This document shows, piece by piece, positions 16,890 to 23,879 of a stretch of DNA of 64,000 nucleotides. The notes below the pieces were generated by a model. That model was not told the DNA's origin. It saw only the letters and a list, made by a program, of their open reading frames with translations, and ran no database searches. The stretch comes from Paenibacillus vietnamensis (GTDB taxonomy: Bacteria; Bacillota; Bacilli; Paenibacillales; Paenibacillaceae). The position numbers and the translations under genes were made by a program. The stretch lies in assembly GCF_020169515.1 (NCBI RefSeq), contig NZ_JAHMHW010000002.1, positions 310,001 to 374,000 on the forward strand. The letters are read 5' to 3'. Each line of letters starts with the position of its first letter. Position 1 is the stretch's first letter.

Positions 16890-16906
16890 ACGTGACTGCG
16901 TCACGT
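16890..16906. promoter_or_regulatory. Palindromic operator candidate
   Basis: ACGTGAC-TGC-GTCACGT, a perfect 17-bp dyad, between the regulator start and the upstream gene. Its symmetry and place suit a dimeric winged-helix repressor acting on its own promoter. Confidence 0.55.
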
Positions 16907-16946
16907 TGACGGATGACATCCCTTTGATTATTCCAGCTTTCCGAGT

Positions 16947-17366
16947 CTACAGCTCGCGCTCCAAATATTGCTCGACCGATTGCTTATAAACGGGGAGAAT
17001 CGCTGCTAACGACTCTGTCAACGGATGGAGCTCGCTTCTGCTCCAATGAAAATATTCCTGCACAAGAGGCTTGCGCAGCTTCACCAGCTCGATCAGCGCA
17101 GGCTGCATATTCTGAGGGAAAGCGCCCGCTTCGCCCGTAATTTCGATAATATCTTCGTAGCTGCTGGCATCCCTCATAATAAATCCGTCAATGAGATAGC
17201 TGCCGACGTCGGTAACAATTTCGATGGCCAAATGCAGCGCGCGCTCCTGCGCCAGCCCCTCCAGCATCGTCCCCTGCCAGCCTTCCGACAGCGACTGCAG
17301 CGTCGCTGCGATCGCCGGCACCGCATCCAGCCTCACCGCAATTTGTCCGCGATTTACATAATACAT
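16947..17366 (-). CDS. DUF86 / HepT-like protein (YutE type)
   Basis: 139 aa. The block DVGSYLIDGFIMRDASSYEDIIEI matches the DUF86 family in its chromosomal Bacillus YutE form. DUF86 is related to HepT, the RNase toxin of the HepT-MntA system, but no MntA nucleotidyltransferase antitoxin is adjacent here, and the family's housekeeping members have no proven function. A tiny membrane-protein gene precedes it by 17 bp. Confidence 0.8.
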   Translation of the reverse strand: MYYVNRGQIAVRLDAVPAIAATLQSLSEGWQGTMLEGLAQERALHLAIEIVTDVGSYLIDGFIMRDASSYEDIIEITGEAGAFPQNMQPALIELVKLRKPLVQEYFHWSRSELHPLTESLAAILPVYKQSVEQYLEREL

Positions 17367-17383
17367 CGTTTAGTCGCCCGCTT

Positions 17384-17500
17384 TCAGCCTTGCTTCTTTT
17401 TTTTGGCTTTGCGTTTCAGCCAAGCTACCATAATAATGCTGCTAAAAATGATGATCAACAAATAAGTTAAAATTTCGTAAACGTCCCGCATGTCACTCAT
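17384..17500 (-). CDS. 38-aa single-pass membrane microprotein
   Basis: Short ORF from the ATG at 17500 to the TGA at 17384. The N terminus MSDMRDVYEI is followed by a single hydrophobic helix (about residues 9-28) and a strongly basic tail rich in Lys/Arg (about 28-37), giving a clear inside-positive topology. An AGCAGG site lies about 12 nt upstream. It is 17 bp upstream of the DUF86 gene on the same strand. The lysine run is encoded by an A-run on the coding strand. It looks translated, but no family is recognised. Confidence 0.55.
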   Translation of the reverse strand: MSDMRDVYEILTYLLIIIFSSIIMVAWLKRKAKKKKQG

Positions 17501-17519
17501 AAGTCAATAACCTGCTCTC

Positions 17520-17807
17520 TTAGCACTCAAAGTCGACGCTGACGGAAGCCTCGCGCACCTGTATCATGTGCTCGATTACTTTTTTATGAACGGGATGCAC
17601 CTGGTATGCTTCAAGCGCCTCCATCGATTCGAACTTCGTAATGAGCGCGATGTCGTATGAGCGCTCCGAATGAAGCACGTCGATACCGACCTCGATCGAT
17701 TTCAGCTCCTCGATCTTGCCTTCCATGTCGCGCAGCACCTGCGCGGTACGGGCAACGCTCTCCGGGCTGCCGTCTTTCAGCTTAAAGCAAACGATATGGG
17801 TAATCAT
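17520..17807 (-). CDS. Dabb (stress-responsive alpha/beta barrel) domain protein
   Basis: A 95-aa single-domain protein with the Dabb pattern: ITHIVCFKLKDG at the N terminus and DIALITKFESMEALEAYQVHPVH in the middle, ending in a VSVDFEC strand. These dimeric ferredoxin-like barrels are found in stress-response and polyketide-cyclase-like proteins, and the substrate is usually unknown. GAGGAGG precedes the ATG. Confidence 0.88.
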   Translation of the reverse strand: MITHIVCFKLKDGSPESVARTAQVLRDMEGKIEELKSIEVGIDVLHSERSYDIALITKFESMEALEAYQVHPVHKKVIEHMIQVREASVSVDFEC

Positions 17808-17910
17808 AATGGGTTCCTCCTCTGATGTCGTATGAATTTCGTCCTTTTGTCACATAATAACCTAAGCAATCGCATTACGGCAATCTTTCACATAAAGGAG
17901 ACCGGTAGTT

Positions 17911-18174
17911 ATGCGTTATCCCGTTACCATCGCGGCCGCGCTTATTGGCCTTGCCGTCTGCTTGTTCAATTACACCGGCTACGACCCGCATAATATGATT
18001 TTCTTTATGCTCAGCATTCCCGCCTGGGTCGCGGATCTGTTCATCGATATCCACGAGGTAAGCGTCCTGCTGATGTATGTACTTACGATTCTGACCTGGG
18101 CGCTTCTCGGCTACATCGCCGACGTGCTCATCGCGCGCGGCCGTGAGCGGGACCGCAGACGCCGTTCCGCATAA
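17911..18174 (+). CDS. Small membrane protein, two to three helices
   Basis: 87 aa with hydrophobic segments at about 4-22, 28-46 and 50-74, and a basic C-terminal tail (RGRERDRRRRSA). The ATG at 17911 is preceded by AAAGGAG. It resembles uncharacterised Paenibacillus membrane proteins; no function can be given. A terminator follows directly. Confidence 0.75.
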   Translation: MRYPVTIAAALIGLAVCLFNYTGYDPHNMIFFMLSIPAWVADLFIDIHEVSVLLMYVLTILTWALLGYIADVLIARGRERDRRRRSA

Positions 18175-18188
18175 ATCGCATATGATTT

Positions 18189-18217
18189 GCAAAAAGGAGC
18201 CTTTCGGCTCCTTTTTG
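18189..18217 (+). terminator. Intrinsic terminator
   Basis: Arms AAAAAGGAGCC and GGCTCCTTTTT with a TTTC loop. Symmetrical, so it can also serve the convergent cupredoxin gene. Confidence 0.9.
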
Positions 18218-18249
18218 CTTTCCTACCATTCAGCTTAGTATTGCAAGCC

Positions 18250-18639
18250 TTATGCCGCTTCGACAACCAGCTTGGCTTCCATCGTTGTGTGGCCTTGTCC
18301 GCATGGGATCGAGCAATAAATTCTATATTCACCAGGCTTGGTAAGCTCCAGATCCATTTCCGGATGATCATTATCCAAAGCGACTTGAAGCTCGTCGATG
18401 TGAACGCCGTGAATACCGCTCTTGTTGGAAAGCTTCAGTCTTACTTTGTCGCCGACCTTCGCCGTATAAACCTCTTGGTCAAATACGAAATCATTGGACG
18501 CTACAACCTTCATCAGTACCATACCTTCAGGCAGCGAGGCAGACTCGTCAACCGGTCTCTCAGGCAGGGCGAATGTGAGCAAATAAACGCCCAGCAACGA
18601 CGCTGCTGTAAATAAGACAAACATAATCCACTTGTGCAT
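18250..18639 (-). CDS. Stand-alone CuA cupredoxin (cytochrome c oxidase subunit II-like)
   Basis: 129 aa: one N-terminal membrane anchor (about 5-25) and an extracytoplasmic cupredoxin domain. The dinuclear CuA motif is complete: Cys109, Cys113, His117 and Met120 in CSIPCGQGHTTM, with an upstream His (77 or 80) in GIHGVHIDE. It lacks the second transmembrane helix of normal subunit II and stands without subunit I or III genes. It may be an electron-transfer or copper-delivery protein, or the small subunit II of a ba3-type oxidase whose catalytic subunit lies elsewhere. The GGGGAGC site supports the start. Confidence 0.88.
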   Translation of the reverse strand: MHKWIMFVLFTAASLLGVYLLTFALPERPVDESASLPEGMVLMKVVASNDFVFDQEVYTAKVGDKVRLKLSNKSGIHGVHIDELQVALDNDHPEMDLELTKPGEYRIYCSIPCGQGHTTMEAKLVVEAA

Positions 18640-18770
18640 TGCTACGTGCTCCCCTTTGCGATCAAAATGTCTACCTCTTATATTACATAAGATCGTCCGA
18701 AGTTCTCAACCTTAAACTGCTCAAAGAGGGAATTTTTTTTGCCTTTTTGACAAAACCTTGAACAATTACG

Positions 18771-19175
18771 TCAAGTACCGGACAAATACCGCTTCAGCAG
18801 CGTTTCCGACTCCGCCTTCACAAACCCCCAAAGCATGAAAAAACCGTGATGATAGCCGCGGCATATATATTTCGCATGCAGGCCGTCTTCTTCCCGGTTC
18901 TCCTCGTAAACCTTAATGCCCGTCTCGCGAAATTGTCTTCTGATCGCAGCCAGATCCAGCAGCACCCTGTCCTGCATCCCGCGCAGCATCGATTCGTAAA
19001 ATCTAGGCAGCTTGATTGCCGACTTGCCGATAACCCGGATATCGTGATCCAGAATCCTCATGACGATGCCAAGCATCACATATCGCTTCACCAGCACGAG
19101 CTCCTCCTCGGTTTGGATCGGCGGATGCTGGGCCGTCTTCACCGCGGTGCGGCCCTCTTCCTCATTAGCGGCCAT
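18771..19175 (-). CDS. Conserved hypothetical protein (YhjD-like)
   Basis: 134 aa from the ATG at 19175, chosen because GGAGGGG lies 5 nt upstream rather than for the ATG six codons earlier. It is a soluble, helical, basic protein with the stretch KRYVMLGIVMRILDHDIRVI and a conserved RGYHHGFFMLW near the C terminus. It resembles a family of uncharacterised Bacillales proteins. No catalytic motif is recognised. Confidence 0.65.
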   Translation of the reverse strand: MAANEEEGRTAVKTAQHPPIQTEEELVLVKRYVMLGIVMRILDHDIRVIGKSAIKLPRFYESMLRGMQDRVLLDLAAIRRQFRETGIKVYEENREEDGLHAKYICRGYHHGFFMLWGFVKAESETLLKRYLSGT

Positions 19176-19341
19176 TGCCACCCCTCCATACAAGAACGTA
19201 TGTTCTTATTATAGCCAGAACCCGCTTGTCCATGCAAGCGGTTTTGCCTTTTGCTACATTTTTCATATTGGAAAAAAGTTGAAAAGATAGTATCGTGTAT
19301 AAAGTATGTCTTCAAAGGGACGGACGATTTTCGGCTTTTTT

Positions 19342-19368
19342 TGAAACTTACGGCACCCCTGTTACGTC
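19342..19368 (+). promoter_or_regulatory. ECF-sigma-type promoter (SigM/SigW-like)
   Basis: TGAAAC (19342-19347), a 17-nt spacer, and CGTC (19365-19368) followed by TAAAAC. This is the consensus layout of Bacillales extracytoplasmic-function sigma promoters. It lies about 75 nt upstream of the first gene of the envelope cassette. Confidence 0.6.
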
Positions 19369-19442
19369 TAAAACATTATTTTGACGCGTCGATCACGCTA
19401 CTGCTTGTGCCAAAAACTGCAACTCATAAGGAGGCGCTAGTT

Positions 19443-19925
19443 ATGATAATTCCGGTCATCTATAAGGAATGGTCGGAACCGGAGCAGCGGGTGCTTCGCA
19501 CGGTGGCCGACACGGAGGCCGCTCAGGGCGATCTGTTTGTCCGCAAGCTCGTGAACGCGACCTTGTTCCGCAACGGCCTGTACGAGCATACGGCAAACGA
19601 GTGCGAAGAGGGCCATCGGCATCATATTTACGTAAAGCCCTACCGCGAGGACGACGATCCTATTTACGGGCAGGCGATCCGGACCGCGCTGCAGGAATGC
19701 TGCACCGTCTCCGAGTTTATGGAAGCCGAGTTTTTGCTGTGGAACGGCATCCGCTTTCATCCGTGCTCGCTCAGACGGCTGGCTCCCGCGGCACCGCTCG
19801 AGTTCGCACAGCTGCTGCTGGATCATTACATCGTGACCGAGGGACATACCTACGAGACGGTTTACACGGTATATGATATGGACCGCAGCAAAATCGTTAT
19901 TTTTTTGAAAGAGGTGAATGCTTAA
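19443..19925 (+). CDS. Unknown cytosolic protein, first gene of envelope cassette
   Basis: 160 aa from the ATG at 19443 (AAGGAGG upstream); no signal or membrane segment. No family is recognised. It has a His/Cys-rich patch NECEEGHRHHIYV (about 52-64), a CC pair at 86-87, and RFHPCSL (104-110), which could bind a metal or take part in thiol chemistry. Its stop codon touches the start codon of the lipoprotein gene, so it belongs to the four-gene unit with the ATP-grasp ligase and DUF350 protein. Its role there is unknown. Confidence 0.75.
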   Translation: MIIPVIYKEWSEPEQRVLRTVADTEAAQGDLFVRKLVNATLFRNGLYEHTANECEEGHRHHIYVKPYREDDDPIYGQAIRTALQECCTVSEFMEAEFLLWNGIRFHPCSLRRLAPAAPLEFAQLLLDHYIVTEGHTYETVYTVYDMDRSKIVIFLKEVNA

Positions 19926-20228
19926 ATGCAGGATGAGAGGAAGACGGCATCTTCTGCGGATACGGGCTCCGCAATCCGTTCCCGCAGCCGGAAGGCGCTC
20001 GCTTTCGCTTTGATGCTGACCGTACCGGTCGCTTTAAGCGGCTGTAATCAAACGAGCGCGCTCGAAGAATGCGAAGATGACGACCTGGACGGCTACTGCG
20101 ACGACGACCGCTCCGGCACTTATATTTCACATGGCAAAACCTATAAAAAATCGTCCAGCTACAAATCGGCAACCGGATCGTCGAAGGGCTTCGGCAGCTC
20201 GGGTATCAGCATCGGAAGCGGGGGATAA
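19926..20228 (+). CDS. Acidic Ser/Gly-rich lipoprotein
   Basis: 100 aa. A basic N terminus, a hydrophobic stretch and lipobox LSGC with the modified Cys at position 40 predict a lipoprotein signal peptide. The mature part starts with an acidic loop, CEDDDLDGYCDDD, that resembles a DxDxDG calcium-binding loop framed by two cysteines. It ends in a Ser/Gly/Lys tail. By position and character it parallels YgiB/YjfM (DUF1190) lipoproteins that accompany YgiC/YjfC ligases in E. coli; homology is not certain. Start and stop abut or nearly abut both neighbours, indicating coupled translation. Confidence 0.8.
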   Translation: MQDERKTASSADTGSAIRSRSRKALAFALMLTVPVALSGCNQTSALEECEDDDLDGYCDDDRSGTYISHGKTYKKSSSYKSATGSSKGFGSSGISIGSGG

Positions 20229-20232
20229 GCCG

Positions 20233-21570
20233 GTGAAGCAGCGAATCGTTTCCCTGCCGCTTGCGCATGACGAGCTGTTTCGCGGCGAGCTAGCCGAGCG
20301 GATCCCCTATCACCGGATGCACGGCAAGCAGTACTGCCTTCCCTCTATTGCGCTGTACGGGGAAGAGGAATATGAAGAGCTGCAGAAAGCCTCGGAGCTC
20401 GTAGACCGGATTTACTGGAAAGCGCTCCGATTCGCCCAGCGCCATTTGCCGGATTCGTTTCTCGCGGAGCGGCTCGGCATTCCTTCCTCCCTTCTGCCCG
20501 CCGCGCGCATCGAAACGCCGCTGCACGGCATTTCCAGACAGGACTGGATCGTAACGAAGCAAGGCCTCAAATGCATCGAGAACAATACCGATACGCCGAC
20601 GGGTGTTCCCGAAGCCGCGTTTCTGGGCAACGCCGTCATCGGCCGCCATACGCTGCTCCGCTCGGCGTCCGCGCGGATGGACGAGGCGCTGAAGGAAGCG
20701 TTCGGCGGCCTGATCGCCCATTACCGCAAAGCGGGGATTGACGGCGGAATCGCCTGCACCGGCTACGGCTGGCACACCGAGGATGCCTGCAACGCCGAAT
20801 ACGTCCGTGAAATGATCCGGCAGCTGGGCCATCCGGTCCAATTCGTTCCGCTCGACCGGCTAGAAATTTCGGAGAACGGCGGCCTGTACGGGAACGGTGA
20901 ACGGATCGGGCTCCTGTACCGTCTGTATCCGCTCGAGTATTTGATTCATGACACCGACGAAACGACCGGAGTGAACGTGGGCGAAGCGCTGATGGAGCTC
21001 GCCCGGCATGGCCGGCTGGGCCTTATGAACCCGCCGCAAAGCGCCATTACGCAAAGCAAAGGATTTATGGCACTTATCTGGGCGCTCTACGAGCGCAATG
21101 CCGAATCGGCCGCCGTGCACGGCAGCCCCTTATTCACTGCGGAAGAAACTTCCGCGATTCAAACCTACCTGCTGCCCACCTATTACGAGAACACTGTTTT
21201 TGTAAGGCAGGGAATCCCGTTTGTCGCCAAGAGCTACTGGGGCCGCGAAGGGAAGGGCACGACGCTGTTCAGGGAGGACGGAACCGTCGAGGCCGAGGAA
21301 TGGGGACTGCAGGAAAGTGCCGGAGAAGATGATGAGGACATCAAACAATATTATGCAAATCAGCCGAAGGTGTATCAGCAGCTTTTTCCGATGGAGGAGG
21401 TTATGGTACATACGGAGGACGGCCCGTTTCACGGCAGTCTGCTCACCGGAGCGTATGTCATCGGCGGACGCTTCGCCGGCCTGCTTCCGCGGGTCGGCGG
21501 GAAAATAACCGGCGATATGGCCTATTTCTGTCCGGCAGCGATCCGTGAAAGCGGAAAACCTATTTTTTAG
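20233..21570 (+). CDS. Glutathionylspermidine synthase-like ATP-grasp ligase (YgiC/YjfC family)
   Basis: 445 aa from a GTG at 20233, with GGGGGA upstream and only 4 nt after the lipoprotein stop. It matches the Pfam GSP_synth family: CIENNTDTPTG (the E-N-N-D/P-substrate loop), AKSYWGREGKGT (nucleotide-binding lysine and glycine-rich loop), and the C-terminal GSLLTGAYVIGGRFAGLLPR. The enzyme class joins a carboxylate to an amine using ATP. E. coli homologues have no settled substrate; the amidase half of true Gss is absent, so it is a ligase only. Genomic context with a lipoprotein and DUF350 membrane protein suggests modification of an envelope peptide, lipoprotein or polyamine. Confidence 0.9.
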   Translation: MKQRIVSLPLAHDELFRGELAERIPYHRMHGKQYCLPSIALYGEEEYEELQKASELVDRIYWKALRFAQRHLPDSFLAERLGIPSSLLPAARIETPLHGISRQDWIVTKQGLKCIENNTDTPTGVPEAAFLGNAVIGRHTLLRSASARMDEALKEAFGGLIAHYRKAGIDGGIACTGYGWHTEDACNAEYVREMIRQLGHPVQFVPLDRLEISENGGLYGNGERIGLLYRLYPLEYLIHDTDETTGVNVGEALMELARHGRLGLMNPPQSAITQSKGFMALIWALYERNAESAAVHGSPLFTAEETSAIQTYLLPTYYENTVFVRQGIPFVAKSYWGREGKGTTLFREDGTVEAEEWGLQESAGEDDEDIKQYYANQPKVYQQLFPMEEVMVHTEDGPFHGSLLTGAYVIGGRFAGLLPRVGGKITGDMAYFCPAAIRESGKPIF

Positions 21571-21582
21571 GAGGAATCTTTC

Positions 21583-21987
21583 ATGAATGAATATCTTCAA
21601 GACGCCGCCAACGTCGGGATCGGCCTCGCCATCCTGCTCGTCATTCTGGCCGCCGGCGCGTTCGTCTTCAGCAAGCTGACGCGTTACAACGATTCGGAGC
21701 AGATCGCGGCAGGCAACCAGGCGGCAGGCATGTATATGGGCAGCAAGCTGCTCGGCCTCTGCATCATTGTAGCTATGGTATCCTACAGCTCCGACGATTG
21801 GGTATCGATGCTGGTCTGGTCCGCGGTCGGCATCGTCATTTTATGCCTGGTCTACCTGATCTTCGACTTTTTGACTCCGCGGTTCAAGGTATGCGAGCAA
21901 ATCGAACAGGGCAACCTCGCGGTCGCTCAGCTGCTCCGCGCCGTCATTATCGGCGTTTCGATCGTGATCGGCACCTTTCTGATGTAA
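21583..21987 (+). CDS. DUF350 membrane protein (YjfL/YshE-like)
   Basis: 134 aa with four hydrophobic segments (about 10-30, 50-66, 72-95 and 110-133). The motif GNQAAGMYMGSKLLG, repeated in weaker form as GNLAVAQLLRAVIIG, is characteristic of the internally duplicated DUF350 family (YjfL in E. coli). The function is unknown; it is regularly found with YjfC/YgiC ligases. GGAGGAATC precedes the ATG. Its 3' end overlaps, in antisense, the extended tail of the convergent small gene (see 21841-22206). Confidence 0.88.
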   Translation: MNEYLQDAANVGIGLAILLVILAAGAFVFSKLTRYNDSEQIAAGNQAAGMYMGSKLLGLCIIVAMVSYSSDDWVSMLVWSAVGIVILCLVYLIFDFLTPRFKVCEQIEQGNLAVAQLLRAVIIGVSIVIGTFLM

Positions 21988-22206
21988 AACCTGCTTCCAG
22001 GCGTATGCAAAATAAAAGGAACCATCGCTTTCATAGGCGTGGTTCCTTCGGTGTTTTTTATTCATCCTTATTTGTTTCTCCTTCAGGGTCGGGGTCCGTT
22101 TCGTAACCGCATGAACCCCTTGCCAGCTTCCCCTCTGCCTATCCGTCGCCGGCTTTCCTTGCCTTTCCAAATGGTTTCTGGCCTTCTTCGCCTTGCTCAT
22201 CGACAT
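21841..22206 (-). CDS. Small basic protein (YqkK-like) with run-on C terminus
   Basis: The ATG at 22206 has GGAGG 7 nt upstream and opens MSMSKAKKARNHL, followed by RGSWQGVHAVTKRTPTLKEK, then a KKHRR stretch. The first approximately 55 residues look like a short basic YqkK-type protein. The frame does not stop there; it continues through the terminator hairpin of the DUF350 operon (22014-22059) and into that gene's coding strand in antisense, giving 121 aa. Either the natural stop codon was lost or the tail is real. The function is unknown. Confidence 0.55.
   Translation of the reverse strand: MSMSKAKKARNHLERQGKPATDRQRGSWQGVHAVTKRTPTLKEKQIRMNKKHRRNHAYESDGSFYFAYAWKQVLHQKGADHDRNADNDGAEQLSDREVALFDLLAYLEPRSQKVEDQVDQA
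22014..22059 (+). terminator. Intrinsic terminator of the envelope cassette
   Basis: Stem GGAACCA-TCGC / GGCG-TGGTTCC with a T-rich tail (GTGTTTTTTATT). It lies inside the run-on frame of the convergent small gene. Confidence 0.8.
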
Positions 22207-22300
22207 CTCGCCGCCTCCTGTGACCGGCTGTTTTGCGCAAATCGCTTGCCGGCATAGCCAGTATAGCATATGCAGAGTGCTGCAGACAGGAGCGAATCGT

Positions 22301-22969
22301 CTAGCCCAGGTGCTTCAGCGCTTCCTTCCTGCTTAGTGCCGACAGCTCGGTAGCCTCCACAAAACGAAGCACCGCCGCGGCATCGGTTTTCGCATATTCC
22401 CGAAGCGCCCACCCGATCGCCTTGCGTATAAAAAATTCACTTTCGTCCTTTGTCCGGCCGATGAAATCGAACAGTCTTGCGGCGTCAGTCTTGTCCTTAT
22501 ATTTTAATTGAAACAACAGAGCCGTCCGGCGCAGCCACATATTGTCCGATTCGATCCAGAGCCCGGTATAGGCCGGGACCAAATCCGGATAACGCTTGAA
22601 GTGTCCCCCTATCAAATGGTCCGCGATAAAATCAACCGTATCCCACCACGAATGCGCCGTCACCCACCGCTCCAGACGGTCGATATGCGAACGCTCCGCC
22701 GCCTTCCCGTATTTCTCCATCAAGCCCATCGCGGCATAATGAAATTCGCGTTCGGGCAGCTCCCACAGGCGCTCGGCGGCATGCAGCAGCTCTTCTCCCT
22801 TCGGCAGCCCGCGCTTCTTCCAAAACTCCTTTAACAGCCGCTCGCGCTCCGGCTTCTTGATGCCGAGGAAAGGAAACTGATTCCGCATATACGCTTCCAT
22901 CGCTTCCGCCTTCTCCCGGTCGGCATGCCCTCTGAGCCAGGCTTCCAGCTCCGATATGTAATCTGACAA
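22301..22969 (-). CDS. DNA alkylation repair glycosylase, AlkD-like
   Basis: 222 aa from a TTG at 22969 (GGGGGA 6-8 nt upstream); an ATG 13 codons earlier has no ribosome site. The protein consists of HEAT-like helical repeats. Recognisable blocks are LGIKKPERERLLKEF, AHSWWDTVDFIADHLIG with the conserved Trp/Asp pair that approaches the lesion in AlkD, and ESEFFIRKAIGWALREYAK. Members excise N3- and N7-alkylated purines without base flipping. It is monocistronic, or loosely linked to ypsA upstream. Confidence 0.92.
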   Translation of the reverse strand: MSDYISELEAWLRGHADREKAEAMEAYMRNQFPFLGIKKPERERLLKEFWKKRGLPKGEELLHAAERLWELPEREFHYAAMGLMEKYGKAAERSHIDRLERWVTAHSWWDTVDFIADHLIGGHFKRYPDLVPAYTGLWIESDNMWLRRTALLFQLKYKDKTDAARLFDFIGRTKDESEFFIRKAIGWALREYAKTDAAAVLRFVEATELSALSRKEALKHLG

Positions 22970-23034
22970 ATGAATTCCCCCTTCCTTGCACCCTGGCACA
23001 AGCGGCATCCGCCTTCAATAGAGGCAGGACTCTA

Positions 23035-23589
23035 TTACTCCCTATACATCGTTTCTTCGTCGGCGATGCTTTGAATATCCTCCGAGCTGATGCCAATGTA
23101 CACATATCCGTCCGTCTGCTGCTTCTTCAGTGCCTTCTCCTTAAAATATTTCGGGCTCCCCTCTCCCGCATCCTCGTCGTACACGAGCAAAATGCCGTCG
23201 GTTTTGCGGAACAGCAGCTCGTCTCTCGCCGTGAATTGCCAAGGGCCGCTGTACGGCTGCTTGCTGACGGCCGCATAATAGTCGACCCCTTTCAGCACCT
23301 GCGCGTAATATTCCTTTTTGTCATCCTTCCAGTTTTCCTCGGGGCTGCTGAACGCGGTCAAAATCGACAGACGCAAATGCGGATAGGCCTCCTTAAGCTC
23401 GATAACGACCTCGCACGCCCACAGGTCGACGCCGATTTGGCCGGGCGTGATGACCCATTCCAGGCCGTCCTCGACGAGCGGGACGAGCTTGCCTTTCAAC
23501 GCTTTTTTGATATAAGCGATCCCTTCGTGCTTCTGGCTGAATATGTTCAGCTCATGGGCGCGATAGCCGGTTACGAGTAGATTTTTCAT
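23035..23589 (-). CDS. ypsA: SLOG-family protein YpsA (DUF1273)
   Basis: 184 aa. The N-terminal LLVTGYRAHELNIF and the PGQIGVDLWACEVVIELK segment are typical of YpsA, a nucleotide-binding SLOG (SMF/DprA-LOG) superfamily protein that affects cell division in Firmicutes. The C-terminal SPKYFKEKALK and GYVYIGISSEDIQSIADE complete the family. The ligand is unknown. It is divergent from the thiamine operon. Confidence 0.9.
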   Translation of the reverse strand: MKNLLVTGYRAHELNIFSQKHEGIAYIKKALKGKLVPLVEDGLEWVITPGQIGVDLWACEVVIELKEAYPHLRLSILTAFSSPEENWKDDKKEYYAQVLKGVDYYAAVSKQPYSGPWQFTARDELLFRKTDGILLVYDEDAGEGSPKYFKEKALKKQQTDGYVYIGISSEDIQSIADEETMYRE

Positions 23590-23621
23590 GGGTGCTGCCG
23601 TCCTTTTCCGGAAATTGATGG

Positions 23622-23649
23622 TTTACATCCTTCCAGTGTATGCTATAGT
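23622..23649 (+). promoter_or_regulatory. SigA-type promoter of the thi operon
   Basis: TTTACA (23622-23627), a 16-nt spacer, then TATAGT (23644-23649) with the TG of an extended -10. The predicted start is about 27 nt before the riboswitch. Confidence 0.7.
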
Positions 23650-23682
23650 AGAAAAAAAACAAACTGAATATGAATCTCAATT

Positions 23683-23770
23683 CACTAGGGGAGTCTGACG
23701 GCTGAGATGGGGCGAAACGCTCCGGACCCTTGGAACCTGATCTGGATCATTCCAGCGGAGGGAAGTGGAG
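23683..23770 (+). promoter_or_regulatory. TPP riboswitch (THI element)
   Basis: Contains the invariant parts of the thiamine pyrophosphate aptamer in order: CACTAGGGGAGTC, GGCTGAGA, ACCCTTGGAACCTGATCTGG and CAGCGGAGGGAAGTGG. It precedes the thiZXY-thiD operon. A terminator stem 40 nt downstream shows that TPP binding ends transcription. Confidence 0.97.
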
Positions 23771-23810
23771 CAAGCAGCCTTTATGCATGCGCGTTCGCGC
23801 GCTTGCTGTC

Positions 23811-23857
23811 AAGACCCGCTCGTTTCCTTCCGGAAACGGGCGGGTCTTTATTTTTCA
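23811..23857 (+). terminator. Riboswitch-controlled terminator
   Basis: Stem AAGACCCGCTCGTTTCC / GGAAACGGGCGGGTCTT with loop TTCC and TTATTTTT tail. Upstream AGCAAGC/GCTTGCT arms may form the competing structure. Confidence 0.9.
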
Positions 23858-23879
23858 GTAACCAGAAGGAGGAATCGGC

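Noticed and set aside
16947..17500. HepT-MntA toxin-antitoxin system
   Set aside because: The DUF86 protein is of the chromosomal YutE type and the neighbouring 38-aa protein is a membrane peptide, not a nucleotidyltransferase.
23811..23857. Coding region between riboswitch and thiZ
   Set aside because: The short frame starting at 23765 runs through the terminator stem and overlaps thiZ out of frame.
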